A stretch of DNA of 5,968 bases, taken from an uncultured Porphyromonas sp. Lineage in GTDB: Bacteria > Bacteroidota > Bacteroidia > Bacteroidales > Porphyromonadaceae. The notes under the pieces were generated by a model. It did not search any database. It had not been told where the DNA came from and worked only from the letters and a program-made list of their open reading frames with translations. Shown one piece after another: positions 1 to 5,968 of this stretch. The DNA is taken from assembly GCA_946997275.1 (NCBI GenBank), contig CAMPUN010000084.1, forward strand, positions 1 through 5,968, written 5' to 3'. The translations under genes were made by a program, and so were the position numbers. Position 1 is the stretch's first letter. Every line of letters begins with the position of its first letter.

Positions 1-1163
1 GCGTTGACGATGAGACGCGAGATGGTGATCTCGTCGCCAGCCTTGATGATGTTACCCTGATTGTTTGAGTGGATGCCTGCCGTGTGACCGCTACCCTCCA
101 TCTTGAGGTTAGTATTGGCAATCTCAATAGCCTCATCAAAGTGCTTGTAGGGCAGACAGGTCATCACGGGGCACATCTTCTCCTTGCAGATAGGATCGGC
201 CGTACCGACGCCCTTGGCGGGCACGATGAGCATGCGAGTACCCTCAGGTACGGAGATGCCGGCGAGCTGAGCAATGTGCTGTACGCTCTTGCCGACGACG
301 TCGCGGCTGATGGTGCCGTTGACGAAGAGCGTATTGACCATCTTGTCATGCTCCTCAGCTGGTACGAAGTAAGCTCCGTGATCCTTGAAGGCCTGGAAGA
401 TCTCCTCCCGGTGCTGCTCAGGATAGATGAAGCACTGCTCGCCAGAGCAGATGATGCCGTTGTCGAAGATACGTCCGCGGATGATGGTCTCGGCAGCTTC
501 TTTGTAGTCGATATGCTCGTCGAGGATGACCTGTACGTTGCCAGCACCGACACCAAAGGAGGGCTTGCCCGAAGAGTAAGCAGAGTGTACCATGCCCATA
601 CCACCGGTAGCGACTACGACGTCGACGGCAGCCATAAGGTCTTGCGTGGCTTGGATAGAGGGCTCGGTGACGCACTGGATGAGGTGCTCAGGTACGTTGA
701 AGTCCTTGAGACGCTCCAGTATGAGCTGGATGGTATGTGCGGAGCAGTTCTTAGAGCGTGGGTGTGGGGATACGATGATCGCGTTGCGCGTCTTGAGGGC
801 GAAGGCGATGTTTGCCATCGGAGTGACGATCGGATTGGTCGTCGGGGTGATAGCAGCGACGACACCTACGGGCTTAGCGATCTTGATGAGACCGGTCTTC
901 TCGTCGATGTCTAGTACGCCCATACTCTTCTTGCCCTGGAGGTTGCTCCATACGCCTTTTGACTTGTTGCGGCACTTAGCTACTTTGTCCTCATAGACGC
1001 CCATCTCGGTCTCGTCGACAGCTTCACGAGCGAGCATCTCAGCATTGTCATAGACGACACGACAGAGAGCCTTGACCACCTGGTCTACAGCGTCCTGGTC
1101 GAAGCGTGCTTGGTAATCCTTCTGTGCCTCTCGTGCTAGAGAGACCATTTCTTTGATATCCAT
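1..1163 (-). CDS. sucD: CoA-dependent succinate-semialdehyde dehydrogenase, 3' end outside window
   Basis: The product reduces succinyl-CoA to succinate semialdehyde with NAD(P)H, the entry step of the 4-hydroxybutyrate branch, in the cytoplasm. I translated it by hand from the ATG at 1163; the frame stays open for 387 codons to the window edge. The N-terminus (MDIKEMVSLAREAQKDYQ) and body agree with P. gingivalis SucD as I remember it (about 451 residues), so roughly 64 C-terminal residues are missing. Visible aldehyde-dehydrogenase features are a Rossmann-side segment TPTTNPIVTP at about 106-115, ATGGMGMV at 185-192, GVGAGNVQ at 204-211, and the catalytic-cysteine motif NGIICSGEQ at 235-243 with Cys239 as predicted nucleophile. 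The start lies 39 bp after the 4hbD stop with no terminator between, so it is probably co-transcribed. Isoleucine codons are almost all ATC. Acetylating aldehyde dehydrogenases of the EutE/AdhE type are the nearest alternative family, but the neighbours settle the role. Confidence 0.95.
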   Translation of the reverse strand, partial: MDIKEMVSLAREAQKDYQARFDQDAVDQVVKALCRVVYDNAEMLAREAVDETEMGVYEDKVAKCRNKSKGVWSNLQGKKSMGVLDIDEKTGLIKIAKPVGVVAAITPTTNPIVTPMANIAFALKTRNAIIVSPHPRSKNCSAHTIQLILERLKDFNVPEHLIQCVTEPSIQATQDLMAAVDVVVATGGMGMVHSAYSSGKPSFGVGAGNVQVILDEHIDYKEAAETIIRGRIFDNGIICSGEQCFIYPEQHREEIFQAFKDHGAYFVPAEEHDKMVNTLFVNGTISRDVVGKSVQHIAQLAGISVPEGTRMLIVPAKGVGTADPICKEKMCPVMTCLPYKHFDEAIEIANTNLKMEGSGHTAGIHSNNQGNIIKAGDEITISRLIVN

Positions 1164-1202
1164 GATATGGTTGTTTATAGGTTGAATTGTGTGATAGCTT
1201 TA

Positions 1203-2318
1203 TTAGTAAAGAGCTTTGTAGATGTCTCTGATCTCGTCCCGTGTGAGGGGGGTGTAGTTGTTTGCCAGGAGGCGCTGCTGCGTAGCGATGACCGCATCGG
1301 CAAAGCCTTCGACCTCCTCCTCCTTCATGCCGTAGGTGTGAAGCGGGTTCTTGGCAATCAAGGCTGAGAGTAGTGCGTCGATCTCGTCAAAGAGCGTGGC
1401 GGGTGTGCAACCCATCAGCTTGGCGAGCTTCTCCTTGAGGAGCTGCATCTGACCAGCTGGAGCTTTGCGCTCGTAAGCCTTAAAGACCTCGGTGAAGAAC
1501 TGATAGTTTGCCTCTCCGTGGGGTACGTGATAGGTACCACCGAGCGGATAAGAGAGCGCATGGACGGCACCAACACCCGCATTGCCAAAGGCGATGCCCG
1601 CGAAGTTGCTCGCCATAATCATCTCGCCCATACATTCGAAGCGGTAGTCGGGACCTTTGTCTCGTATCTTCTGGAAGACCGGGATGATGATCTGCCAAGC
1701 AGCTTCGCTAAAGATAGCGGTGTAGGGATTGCACTTGGGCGAGAGGAAGGACTCCACGGCATGTATGAGCGCATCGATGGCGCTGCAAGCGTAAAACTTG
1801 AAGGGCAGCCCCCTTAGTAGCTCAGGGATGATGACCGCATTGTCAGCTACGATGGCATCGTCGGCGAGTCCCATCTTCGTCTGGCGGCTCTTGATCTCAG
1901 CGATAGAGATATTGGTCACCTCGCTACCTGTACCGCAGGTGGTGGGGATGATGATGAGTTGCTTCTCCTTGACGAGCGGGATCTTCTTGTCAAAAGCGTC
2001 CATCACGTCTGTCAAGCCACGTAGCACAAAGAGCTTGGAGATGTCGATGACCGTACCACCGCCTACGGCTATGACACGATCGTAGTCTGTGCCCTGGAGG
2101 TCGTGGAGGATCTGATTCATCATCTCCTCTGAGGGCTCTCCTGTGCCGTAGTGCTCCTGCATGACGAAGTGGCAGGGTAGCTGAGAGGCTTTCATAAAGG
2201 GCTCGTAGAGGAAGTCATTGGTGATGACTAGGTCCCGCTCCCCGAGTGCAAAGGCTTTGGCAAAGTCTGCAAAGGTCTCGAACTGGTCGATGACCGTCTT
2301 GAGCTTGAATAGTTGCAT
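1203..2318 (-). CDS. 4hbD: NAD-dependent 4-hydroxybutyrate dehydrogenase (iron-type alcohol dehydrogenase)
   Basis: The enzyme interconverts succinate semialdehyde and 4-hydroxybutyrate using NAD(H). The 371-residue protein belongs to the iron-containing (group III) alcohol dehydrogenase family and has the same length as P. gingivalis 4HbD. The dinucleotide-binding glycine motif GGGTVID lies at 86-92, and PTTCGTGSEVT at 125-135 is the family's second nucleotide-site signature. Metal ligands predicted from the family spacing are Asp182 and His186 (in IDALIHAVESF), His253 (in GAVHALSYPLGG) and His267 (in HVPHGEAN); the 14-residue interval between the last two matches the interval in FucO. All four are intact. 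The ATG at 2318 follows the CoA-transferase stop by only 15 bp and gives the family N-terminus MQLFKLKTV, so the start is well supported. It sits between the genes for the preceding and following pathway steps. Confidence 0.95.
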   Translation of the reverse strand: MQLFKLKTVIDQFETFADFAKAFALGERDLVITNDFLYEPFMKASQLPCHFVMQEHYGTGEPSEEMMNQILHDLQGTDYDRVIAVGGGTVIDISKLFVLRGLTDVMDAFDKKIPLVKEKQLIIIPTTCGTGSEVTNISIAEIKSRQTKMGLADDAIVADNAVIIPELLRGLPFKFYACSAIDALIHAVESFLSPKCNPYTAIFSEAAWQIIIPVFQKIRDKGPDYRFECMGEMIMASNFAGIAFGNAGVGAVHALSYPLGGTYHVPHGEANYQFFTEVFKAYERKAPAGQMQLLKEKLAKLMGCTPATLFDEIDALLSALIAKNPLHTYGMKEEEVEGFADAVIATQQRLLANNYTPLTRDEIRDIYKALY

Positions 2319-2333
2319 AGTAAGAATGTATTG

Positions 2334-3620
2334 TTATAGTTTGAATCTTCTCTTGCACTCCGCCTCTAGTTCGGGGCGGAAATTGGGATGAGCGATAGCA
2401 GTCAGTGCTAAAGCTCGCTCACGGAGCGACTTGCCCTTGAGATGCGCCACGCCATACTCGGTGACGATGTAGTCTACGTCGTTGCGAGAGGTAGTGATGG
2501 CTGCGCCCTCTGTGAGTAGGGGTACGATGCGGGAGGCGGTACCTCGGCGAGCTGTGGAGGGGATAGCGATGATGCTGCGTCCGCCCTTAGACCAGGCGGC
2601 ACCACGCACGAAGTCTACCTGTCCGCCTGGACCGCTGAACTGTCGCAAGCCCATCGCCTCCGAGACGACCTGTCCCATGAGATCCACCTCGATACAGCTA
2701 TTGATGCTCACGAGCTGGTCGTTTTGGGCGATAACGCGCGGATCGTTGACGTAATTGACAGGGCGCATCTCGATGGTTGGGTTATTGTGCGCAAAGTCGT
2801 AGAGCTCTTGTGTACCCATGAGGAAGGTAGCGACCACTTTGTTGGGGAGTAGCGTCTTGCGCTTGCCAGTTATGGTGTTAGCCTTGATGAGCTTGACGAC
2901 ACCGTCGGAGACCATCTCGGAGTGGATGCCGAGGTCCTTCTTATCCTTGAGGAAGAGCAGGACAGCATCGGGGATTGCTCCGATGCCGAGCTGGAGCGTG
3001 TCGCCATCCTGTATGAGCTCTGCGCAGTTGCGTCCGATAGCCTCCTCGACCTCTCCGATGCGTGGCAGGTCGAGTGCGTAGAGTGGGTAGTCGGCCTCGA
3101 CGATATGCGTGAGCTGCGAGATATGTATGAGGTTGTCTCCGCCGACGAATGGCATCTGCTTATTGAGCTCTCCGATGACGACTCGCGCTTGCTCTGCAGC
3201 GGGCTTGGTGTAGTCGCAGGAGGTGCCGAAGCTACAGTAGCCCTCCTCGTTGGGATAGGAGAGCTGCACGATGGCAACATCTGGATGAAAGGCTCCTCCA
3301 GGCTGCATCATCGAGGGGACCTCGTAGAAGTAGGAGGGGACGAAGTCAGCGCGCTGCTCATCGACGGCGGGACGCGTGTTGGCTCCGACGAAGTTGGTCA
3401 CGAGTCTGAAGTGTCCCTCCATCTCTGGTGCTGTGTAGGGGCTTTCGCCGAGAGTGACCATGTGGAAGATGCGTACGTTGTGGAAGCGCTCATAGTTTCG
3501 CGCTAAGGCAGCGACGCAGGCTTGCGGTACAGCAGCCGCATGAGAGAGGACGACGAAGTCACCGTCCTGTATGTGAGAGACCGCTTCGTCGGGAGTAATA
3601 CTGCTAAATGGGATAGACAT
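2334..3620 (-). CDS. abfT: 4-hydroxybutyrate CoA-transferase (acetyl-CoA hydrolase/transferase family)
   Basis: This enzyme moves CoA from a donor such as acetyl-CoA or butyryl-CoA to 4-hydroxybutyrate, producing the substrate of AbfD. The 428-residue sequence has the two-part fold signatures of the Cat1/Cat2/AbfT family. The motif GIHSEMVSDGVV at 231-242 contains Glu235, the predicted residue forming the glutamyl-CoA thioester (equivalent to Glu238 of Clostridium aminobutyricum AbfT). Later family motifs are QFSGPGGQVDFVRGA at 327-341, the glycine-rich segment bearing the CoA oxyanion site, and TEYGVAHLKG at 387-396. The length is normal and there is no break. The ATG at 3620 has no purine-rich ribosome binding site; a tandem CTCTAA-type repeat lies 9 bp upstream in the transcript. 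Homologues are also named cat2. Substrate choice comes from context, since the family also handles succinate, acetate and butyrate. Confidence 0.93.
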   Translation of the reverse strand: MSIPFSSITPDEAVSHIQDGDFVVLSHAAAVPQACVAALARNYERFHNVRIFHMVTLGESPYTAPEMEGHFRLVTNFVGANTRPAVDEQRADFVPSYFYEVPSMMQPGGAFHPDVAIVQLSYPNEEGYCSFGTSCDYTKPAAEQARVVIGELNKQMPFVGGDNLIHISQLTHIVEADYPLYALDLPRIGEVEEAIGRNCAELIQDGDTLQLGIGAIPDAVLLFLKDKKDLGIHSEMVSDGVVKLIKANTITGKRKTLLPNKVVATFLMGTQELYDFAHNNPTIEMRPVNYVNDPRVIAQNDQLVSINSCIEVDLMGQVVSEAMGLRQFSGPGGQVDFVRGAAWSKGGRSIIAIPSTARRGTASRIVPLLTEGAAITTSRNDVDYIVTEYGVAHLKGKSLRERALALTAIAHPNFRPELEAECKRRFKL

Positions 3621-3629
3621 ATAGAGAGA

Positions 3630-3664
3630 TTAGAGGTTAGAGATTAGAAATTAGAGGTTAGAGT
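3630..3664 (-). repeat. Tandem 7-bp repeat, five copies, just before the CoA-transferase start
   Basis: On the plus strand there are five consecutive heptads: TTAGAGG (3630), TTAGAGA (3637), TTAGAAA (3644), TTAGAGG (3651) and TTAGAGT (3658). All begin TTAGA and vary only at the last two positions. In the transcript this reads as a pyrimidine-rich CTCTAA-type tract ending 9 bp before the ATG at 3620. The adjoining plus-strand bases 3621-3629 (ATAGAGAGA) look like a degenerate continuation. Copy-number change by slipped-strand mispairing is possible and would change the leader length of the CoA-transferase but no reading frame. Whether it affects expression is unknown. Confidence 0.9.
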
Positions 3665-3691
3665 GGTTCTAGTGACTCTAGCTAAAAGCTA
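3659..3691 (-). other. Two small overlapping inverted repeats between the nifU-like gene and the CoA-transferase gene
   Basis: TAGAGT (3659-3664) and ACTCTA (3675-3680) form a 6-bp inverted repeat with a 10-nt loop. TAGCT (3679-3683) and AGCTA (3687-3691) form a 5-bp one with a 3-nt loop. They share two bases, so they cannot both form fully. They lie 14 bp past the stop of the NifU-like gene. Neither has a U-tract on its 3' side and both stems are short and A/T-rich, so I do not call a terminator. They could be a weak pause or a processing point between the two halves of the operon. Confidence 0.4.
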
Positions 3692-3705
3692 AGCGCCAAT
3701 GGACC

Positions 3706-3999
3706 TCACTTTCGTATGATCCGAAGCGCCTCGGCGATGAGCTCGTCGCTAACGCTGTCGTCTACAGTTACTGTTAGGGTGGGGAGAGCGAGTTCGCTGC
3801 GCAGAGTCTCCTGCACGACCTCTTGGATCGTACTACTCAGCGAGGGGCAGGCCTGACAACTCCCTGAGACCTTGACGAAAACCTCTTCGCCAGTTACTCT
3901 CAGCAGAGCTATGTCGCCCCCGTGAGCTTGGAGCTGGGGACGTACATAGCTACTGATGATGGTAGTGATCTCGTCTACCCTAGAGGATAGATCTGTCAT
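3706..3999 (-). CDS. NifU C-terminal-domain (Nfu-type) Fe-S cluster scaffold/carrier
   Basis: The 97-residue protein is a stand-alone NifU C-terminal (Nfu) domain, a family that holds a labile Fe-S cluster between two CxxC motifs of a dimer and passes it to apo-enzymes in the cytoplasm. Signatures seen are RPQLQAHGGDIALL at about 20-33 and SGSCQACPSLSSTI at 45-58, with Cys48 and Cys51 as the cluster-binding pair; the length is that of a single domain with no extra N-terminal A-type or scaffold domain. The ATG at 3999 is 12 bp after the abfD stop, which indicates co-transcription. AbfD requires a [4Fe-4S] cluster, so a dedicated carrier for that enzyme is a reasonable inference. It could equally serve general cellular Fe-S assembly. 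As I recall, the same neighbourhood occurs in P. gingivalis. Confidence 0.93.
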   Translation of the reverse strand: MTDLSSRVDEITTIISSYVRPQLQAHGGDIALLRVTGEEVFVKVSGSCQACPSLSSTIQEVVQETLRSELALPTLTVTVDDSVSDELIAEALRIIRK

Positions 4000-4011
4000 A
4001 ATCGGCTAGTA

Positions 4012-5487
4012 CTACTTGCCCTGAGACTTCTTATCCAGAGAGGTGTCGATATGAGCTATCTGACGAGCCAGCTCCTTCTTTGCCTCCATATTACACTGAC
4101 GCGAGATCATAATGCGCTGAGCCTGTGGCGAGCCAGCACCGTGTAGGCTCTCCGTACGGTAGCCTACGGCAGCGGTACCGAGCGTGAGGTTTTCGATCAG
4201 ACGTAGGATGCGCATACGATTCACAGTGTCCGTGCCCTTAGCACCAGCGAGGTACTTACGTACGAGCGGGCCGACCTCCTCGTGCTGCAGGTCAGCTTGG
4301 CTAGGCATCGTAACCATTAGACCGCCAGCTATGTCCTCAGCGAGACGAGTTATCTCGTAAGGATAGCGAGTTACATTCTGCTTACATACATTCGCGAGGA
4401 GCATATCGATCAGATAGTTGCCCGACTTCGTCTTCTTGCCCTCAGCCGAGCAAGCGATACCACAAGCGTAAAGCGTCTCATTGAGGTGCACCATCTCAAT
4501 CAGCTTGTCCTTGATGTGCGAAGCTTTAGGTACGCCATTGTAGTCAGCAGCTAGGGCTGCCGCACCGATGAGGACATCGCCCACACCTACCTTACAGCCA
4601 CCATAAGACTGACGGTGATAGCCAGCGAAGCGCTCGACGAGCATGTTGGAGAACTGATACTCACGGCACATGAAGACACGCTCCATAGGTACGAAGACGT
4701 GATCCATGATGAAGAGCGTCTCATGACCTCCGAAGGTTGAGTTACCGAGGTCAATGTCGGCACCCTCCTCCATCTTGCGCGTGTCGCAAGACTGGCGACC
4801 GTAGATGATGGTAACGCCCTCAGCGTCACTAGGGATAGCAAAAGAAACAGCGTAGTCTGCGTCATCCTCACGCATCGAGCAGGTAGGCATGATCAGGTGC
4901 TCGTGTGAATTGACCGAGCCCGTCTGGTGAGCCTTGGCACCCGTGACGACGATCCCGTCGGGGCGTATCTCATTGATGTGTACGTAAAGGTCTGGGTCCT
5001 CCTGCTGTGAGGGAGAAAGGCTGCGATCGCCCTTAGGATCGGTCATAGCGCCGTCCACGACGAGGTCGTTGTCCTGACAGTACTGGACATAGTCTCTGAA
5101 GCGCTGGTGGTAGTTGGTACCGCACGCCTCATCCATCTCATAGGTGGTAGACCAGATAGCGTTGAAGGCATCCATCCCCACACAGCGCTGGAAGCAACTA
5201 GCGGTCTTCTGCCCGAGGAGACGCTGCATCTTGACCTTCTTGACGAGGTCCTCAGCGCTCTGGTGTATGTGGCAGAAGCGATTGATCGTCTTGCCCGTGA
5301 TGTTGGAGGTAGCGGTCATCAGGTCCTTGTACTCCTCCTGCTGCGCCAGCTCATAGGTCATCGCTAGCGAATTGAGCGATGGACGGATCATGGGGTGGTC
5401 GACAGGATTGTCGATCTTCTTGCCCATGAAGTAGACGTTTAGATGGAGAGCTCTAAGGCTCTCGATGTACTCTTCGCGTGTTTTCAT
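4012..5487 (-). CDS. abfD: 4-hydroxybutyryl-CoA dehydratase / vinylacetyl-CoA isomerase
   Basis: The enzyme dehydrates 4-hydroxybutyryl-CoA to crotonyl-CoA by a ketyl-radical mechanism using FAD and a [4Fe-4S] cluster; it does not use B12. The 491-residue protein is full length for the family (about 485-490). The cluster ligands of the C. aminobutyricum enzyme (Cys99, Cys103, His292, Cys299) and its catalytic Lys300 all have counterparts shifted by one residue: Cys98 and Cys102 in TASCFQRCVG, and His291, Cys298 and Lys299 in GYHRQSYGGCKVGVGD. Other family motifs are NPVDHPMIRPS at 27-37 and VTGAKAHQTG at 181-190. The ATG at 5487 gives the family N-terminus MKTREEYIESLRAL and is preceded by a modest AAGAAG purine run. 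It is the first clear gene after the riboswitch leader. The best alternative would be the related 4-hydroxyphenylacetate 3-monooxygenase family, but that family lacks the cluster ligands. Confidence 0.97.
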   Translation of the reverse strand: MKTREEYIESLRALHLNVYFMGKKIDNPVDHPMIRPSLNSLAMTYELAQQEEYKDLMTATSNITGKTINRFCHIHQSAEDLVKKVKMQRLLGQKTASCFQRCVGMDAFNAIWSTTYEMDEACGTNYHQRFRDYVQYCQDNDLVVDGAMTDPKGDRSLSPSQQEDPDLYVHINEIRPDGIVVTGAKAHQTGSVNSHEHLIMPTCSMREDDADYAVSFAIPSDAEGVTIIYGRQSCDTRKMEEGADIDLGNSTFGGHETLFIMDHVFVPMERVFMCREYQFSNMLVERFAGYHRQSYGGCKVGVGDVLIGAAALAADYNGVPKASHIKDKLIEMVHLNETLYACGIACSAEGKKTKSGNYLIDMLLANVCKQNVTRYPYEITRLAEDIAGGLMVTMPSQADLQHEEVGPLVRKYLAGAKGTDTVNRMRILRLIENLTLGTAAVGYRTESLHGAGSPQAQRIMISRQCNMEAKKELARQIAHIDTSLDKKSQGK

Positions 5488-5747
5488 AACTTCTTTTCTG
5501 TATAAAGTGAATAGAATCGTCGTGTGTCCGAGTAGGACCCTCGAGATACAGAGCAGAAGTCACGGGCGAGGTCACTAGCCTACAGCTTGAAGCTGGCAGT
5601 AGGGTGTGACCGATGACGGTAGATACAACGAGAGGGAGCCTCATAGTCAGCCTCGCTGCTATGGACTCTATCGTACGCACTATGTGAAGTCGTAGTTGTC
5701 CCGCTGTCAATCTTTTCATTTCCTAGCTCTGAAAACAAAAGTCCTAT
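5488..5747 (-). promoter_or_regulatory. 260-nt leader between riboswitch aptamer and abfD
   Basis: This stretch holds no convincing gene. It should contain the expression platform of the riboswitch. An ORF of 88 codons (5719 to 5453) starts at an ATG about 28 nt past the aptamer and overlaps the first 35 bases of abfD in another frame. Its predicted product has no recognisable motif, signal peptide or family resemblance. Its isoleucine codons are mostly ATA (four of six), whereas neighbouring genes use mainly ATC, which argues against a conserved protein. The placement close behind the aptamer still leaves a translated leader peptide or the remnant of a former riboswitch-controlled gene possible. 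A strong hairpin lies at 5570-5611. I see no intrinsic terminator (stable stem plus U-tract) and no clear Bacteroidetes promoter (TTTG / TAnnTTTG), so the transcript probably begins upstream of the riboswitch. Confidence 0.6.
5570..5611 (-). other. 42-nt imperfect hairpin in the abfD leader
   Basis: The plus strand reads GGTCAC (5570-5575) and GTGACC (5606-5611) as the outer 6-bp stem, CCTAC (5579-5583) and GTAGG (5599-5603) as a middle 5-bp stem, and AGC (5584-5586) and GCT (5592-5594) at the tip around a 5-nt loop, with small bulges between. On the minus strand a second GTGAC lies a few bases 3' of the hairpin, offering an alternative partner for the 5' arm. No U-run follows, so it is not a standard terminator. 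It could be part of the riboswitch expression platform or an mRNA-stabilising element. The pairing is visible in the sequence; the function is inference. Confidence 0.55.
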
Positions 5748-5968
5748 GGCACAGGCAGGTCTTCTGACTTCTCCCTAGTTCGTATAGCTCACATCTAGCT
5801 CTACAAAACGGGCGATACCCTGAGTCTTCCCATAGCTACCTACGGCACCTTCGCTAGAAAGCTGGTAGGCGGGCGCTACAGTGACATCATAATGCAGGGT
5901 CGCACTTCAGGAGTTACAGCTGAGAGTACAGTCTTGGCTTCGCACCAAGTTCCCTATTCAGACGGGGT
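5748..5968 (-). promoter_or_regulatory. Cobalamin (adenosylcobalamin) riboswitch, 5' end cut by window edge
   Basis: Read on the minus strand, the conserved blocks of the B12 aptamer appear in the correct order. They are TAGGGAA (5956-5950); a CTTGG/CCAAG hairpin with GGTGCGAAGCC (5949-5933); the Bacteroidetes form of the core box, CAGCTGTAAC (5922-5913); GTCACTG (5885-5879) followed by GCGCCCGCC; GGGAAG (5831-5826); a variable arm; and the near-invariant 3' box GTCAGAAGACCTGCC (5768-5754) running into TGTGCC. The 5' strand of the closing P1 stem should pair with CCTGCCTGTGCC and is expected just beyond 5968, so the element is probably missing about 5-15 nt here. Such RNAs usually turn off B12 uptake, B12 synthesis or B12-independent isozyme genes when the cofactor binds. 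The orientation points at abfD and the genes behind it. Confidence 0.94.

Noticed and set aside
69..914. Plus-strand open frame of 281 codons
   Set aside because: It lies antisense to sucD, whose minus-strand translation matches a well-known protein. The product is rich in Asp, Leu and Val repeats typical of the reverse complement of GC-biased codons and has no domain I recognise.
2922..3506. Plus-strand open frame of 194 codons
   Set aside because: It is antisense to the CoA-transferase gene, which is intact with its catalytic glutamate and family motifs. The antisense frame is a codon-bias shadow.
3679..3691. TAGCT/AGCTA hairpin as an intrinsic terminator after the NifU-like gene
   Set aside because: The stem is only 5 bp and A/T-rich, and on the transcribed strand it is not followed by a U-tract. 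Genes on both sides belong to one pathway and are probably co-transcribed.
5453..5719. 88-codon minus-strand ORF as a confirmed gene
   Set aside because: There is no recognisable motif, codon use differs from neighbours (ATA-rich isoleucine), and it overlaps abfD. It is kept only as a finding about the leader and not listed as a CDS.
5730..5760. Terminator formed by the aptamer 3' end followed by TTTTGTTTT
   Set aside because: The run of T is present on the minus strand, but the bases just before it (CCTGCCTGTGCCATAGG) form no stem longer than about 3 bp with each other, so a canonical terminator is not supported by eye.

Overview
The window carries one minus-strand operon for the 4-hydroxybutyrate branch of succinate-to-butyrate fermentation, read from high to low coordinates. 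A cobalamin (B12) riboswitch precedes it. The encoded proteins closely resemble, from memory, those of Porphyromonas gingivalis: SucD, 4HbD, the CoA-transferase and the dehydratase. G+C looks slightly above one half, initiation sites lack strong Shine-Dalgarno sequences, and the riboswitch has the Bacteroidetes style (CAGCTGTAA in place of the GC-rich enterobacterial box). This suggests a Porphyromonas species other than P. gingivalis, perhaps of the P. asaccharolytica/uenonis type; the species is inference.

Layout in transcription order: (1) 5968-5748, adenosylcobalamin-type riboswitch aptamer, with its extreme 5' end and promoter outside the window; (2) 5747-5488, a 260-nt leader with a 42-nt imperfect hairpin and a doubtful 88-codon ORF; (3) abfD, 4-hydroxybutyryl-CoA dehydratase, 5487-4012; (4) a single-domain NifU/Nfu-like Fe-S protein, 3999-3706; (5) an 85-bp gap with small inverted repeats and a five-copy 7-bp tandem repeat ending 9 bp before the next start codon; (6) a 4-hydroxybutyrate CoA-transferase, 3620-2334; (7) 4hbD, an iron-type 4-hydroxybutyrate dehydrogenase, 2318-1203; (8) sucD, CoA-dependent succinate-semialdehyde dehydrogenase, from 1163 to beyond the left edge (387 codons visible). 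There is no plus-strand gene.

Together the enzymes convert succinyl-CoA to succinate semialdehyde (SucD), then 4-hydroxybutyrate (4HbD), 4-hydroxybutyryl-CoA (CoA-transferase) and crotonyl-CoA (AbfD), which other genes would reduce to butyrate. The NifU-like protein is well placed to supply the [4Fe-4S] cluster AbfD needs.

The main point of interest is the riboswitch. None of these enzymes uses B12, but the competing fate of succinyl-CoA, propionate formation through methylmalonyl-CoA mutase, does. A B12-sensing RNA on this operon would fit a switch to a B12-independent route for succinate when B12 is scarce.
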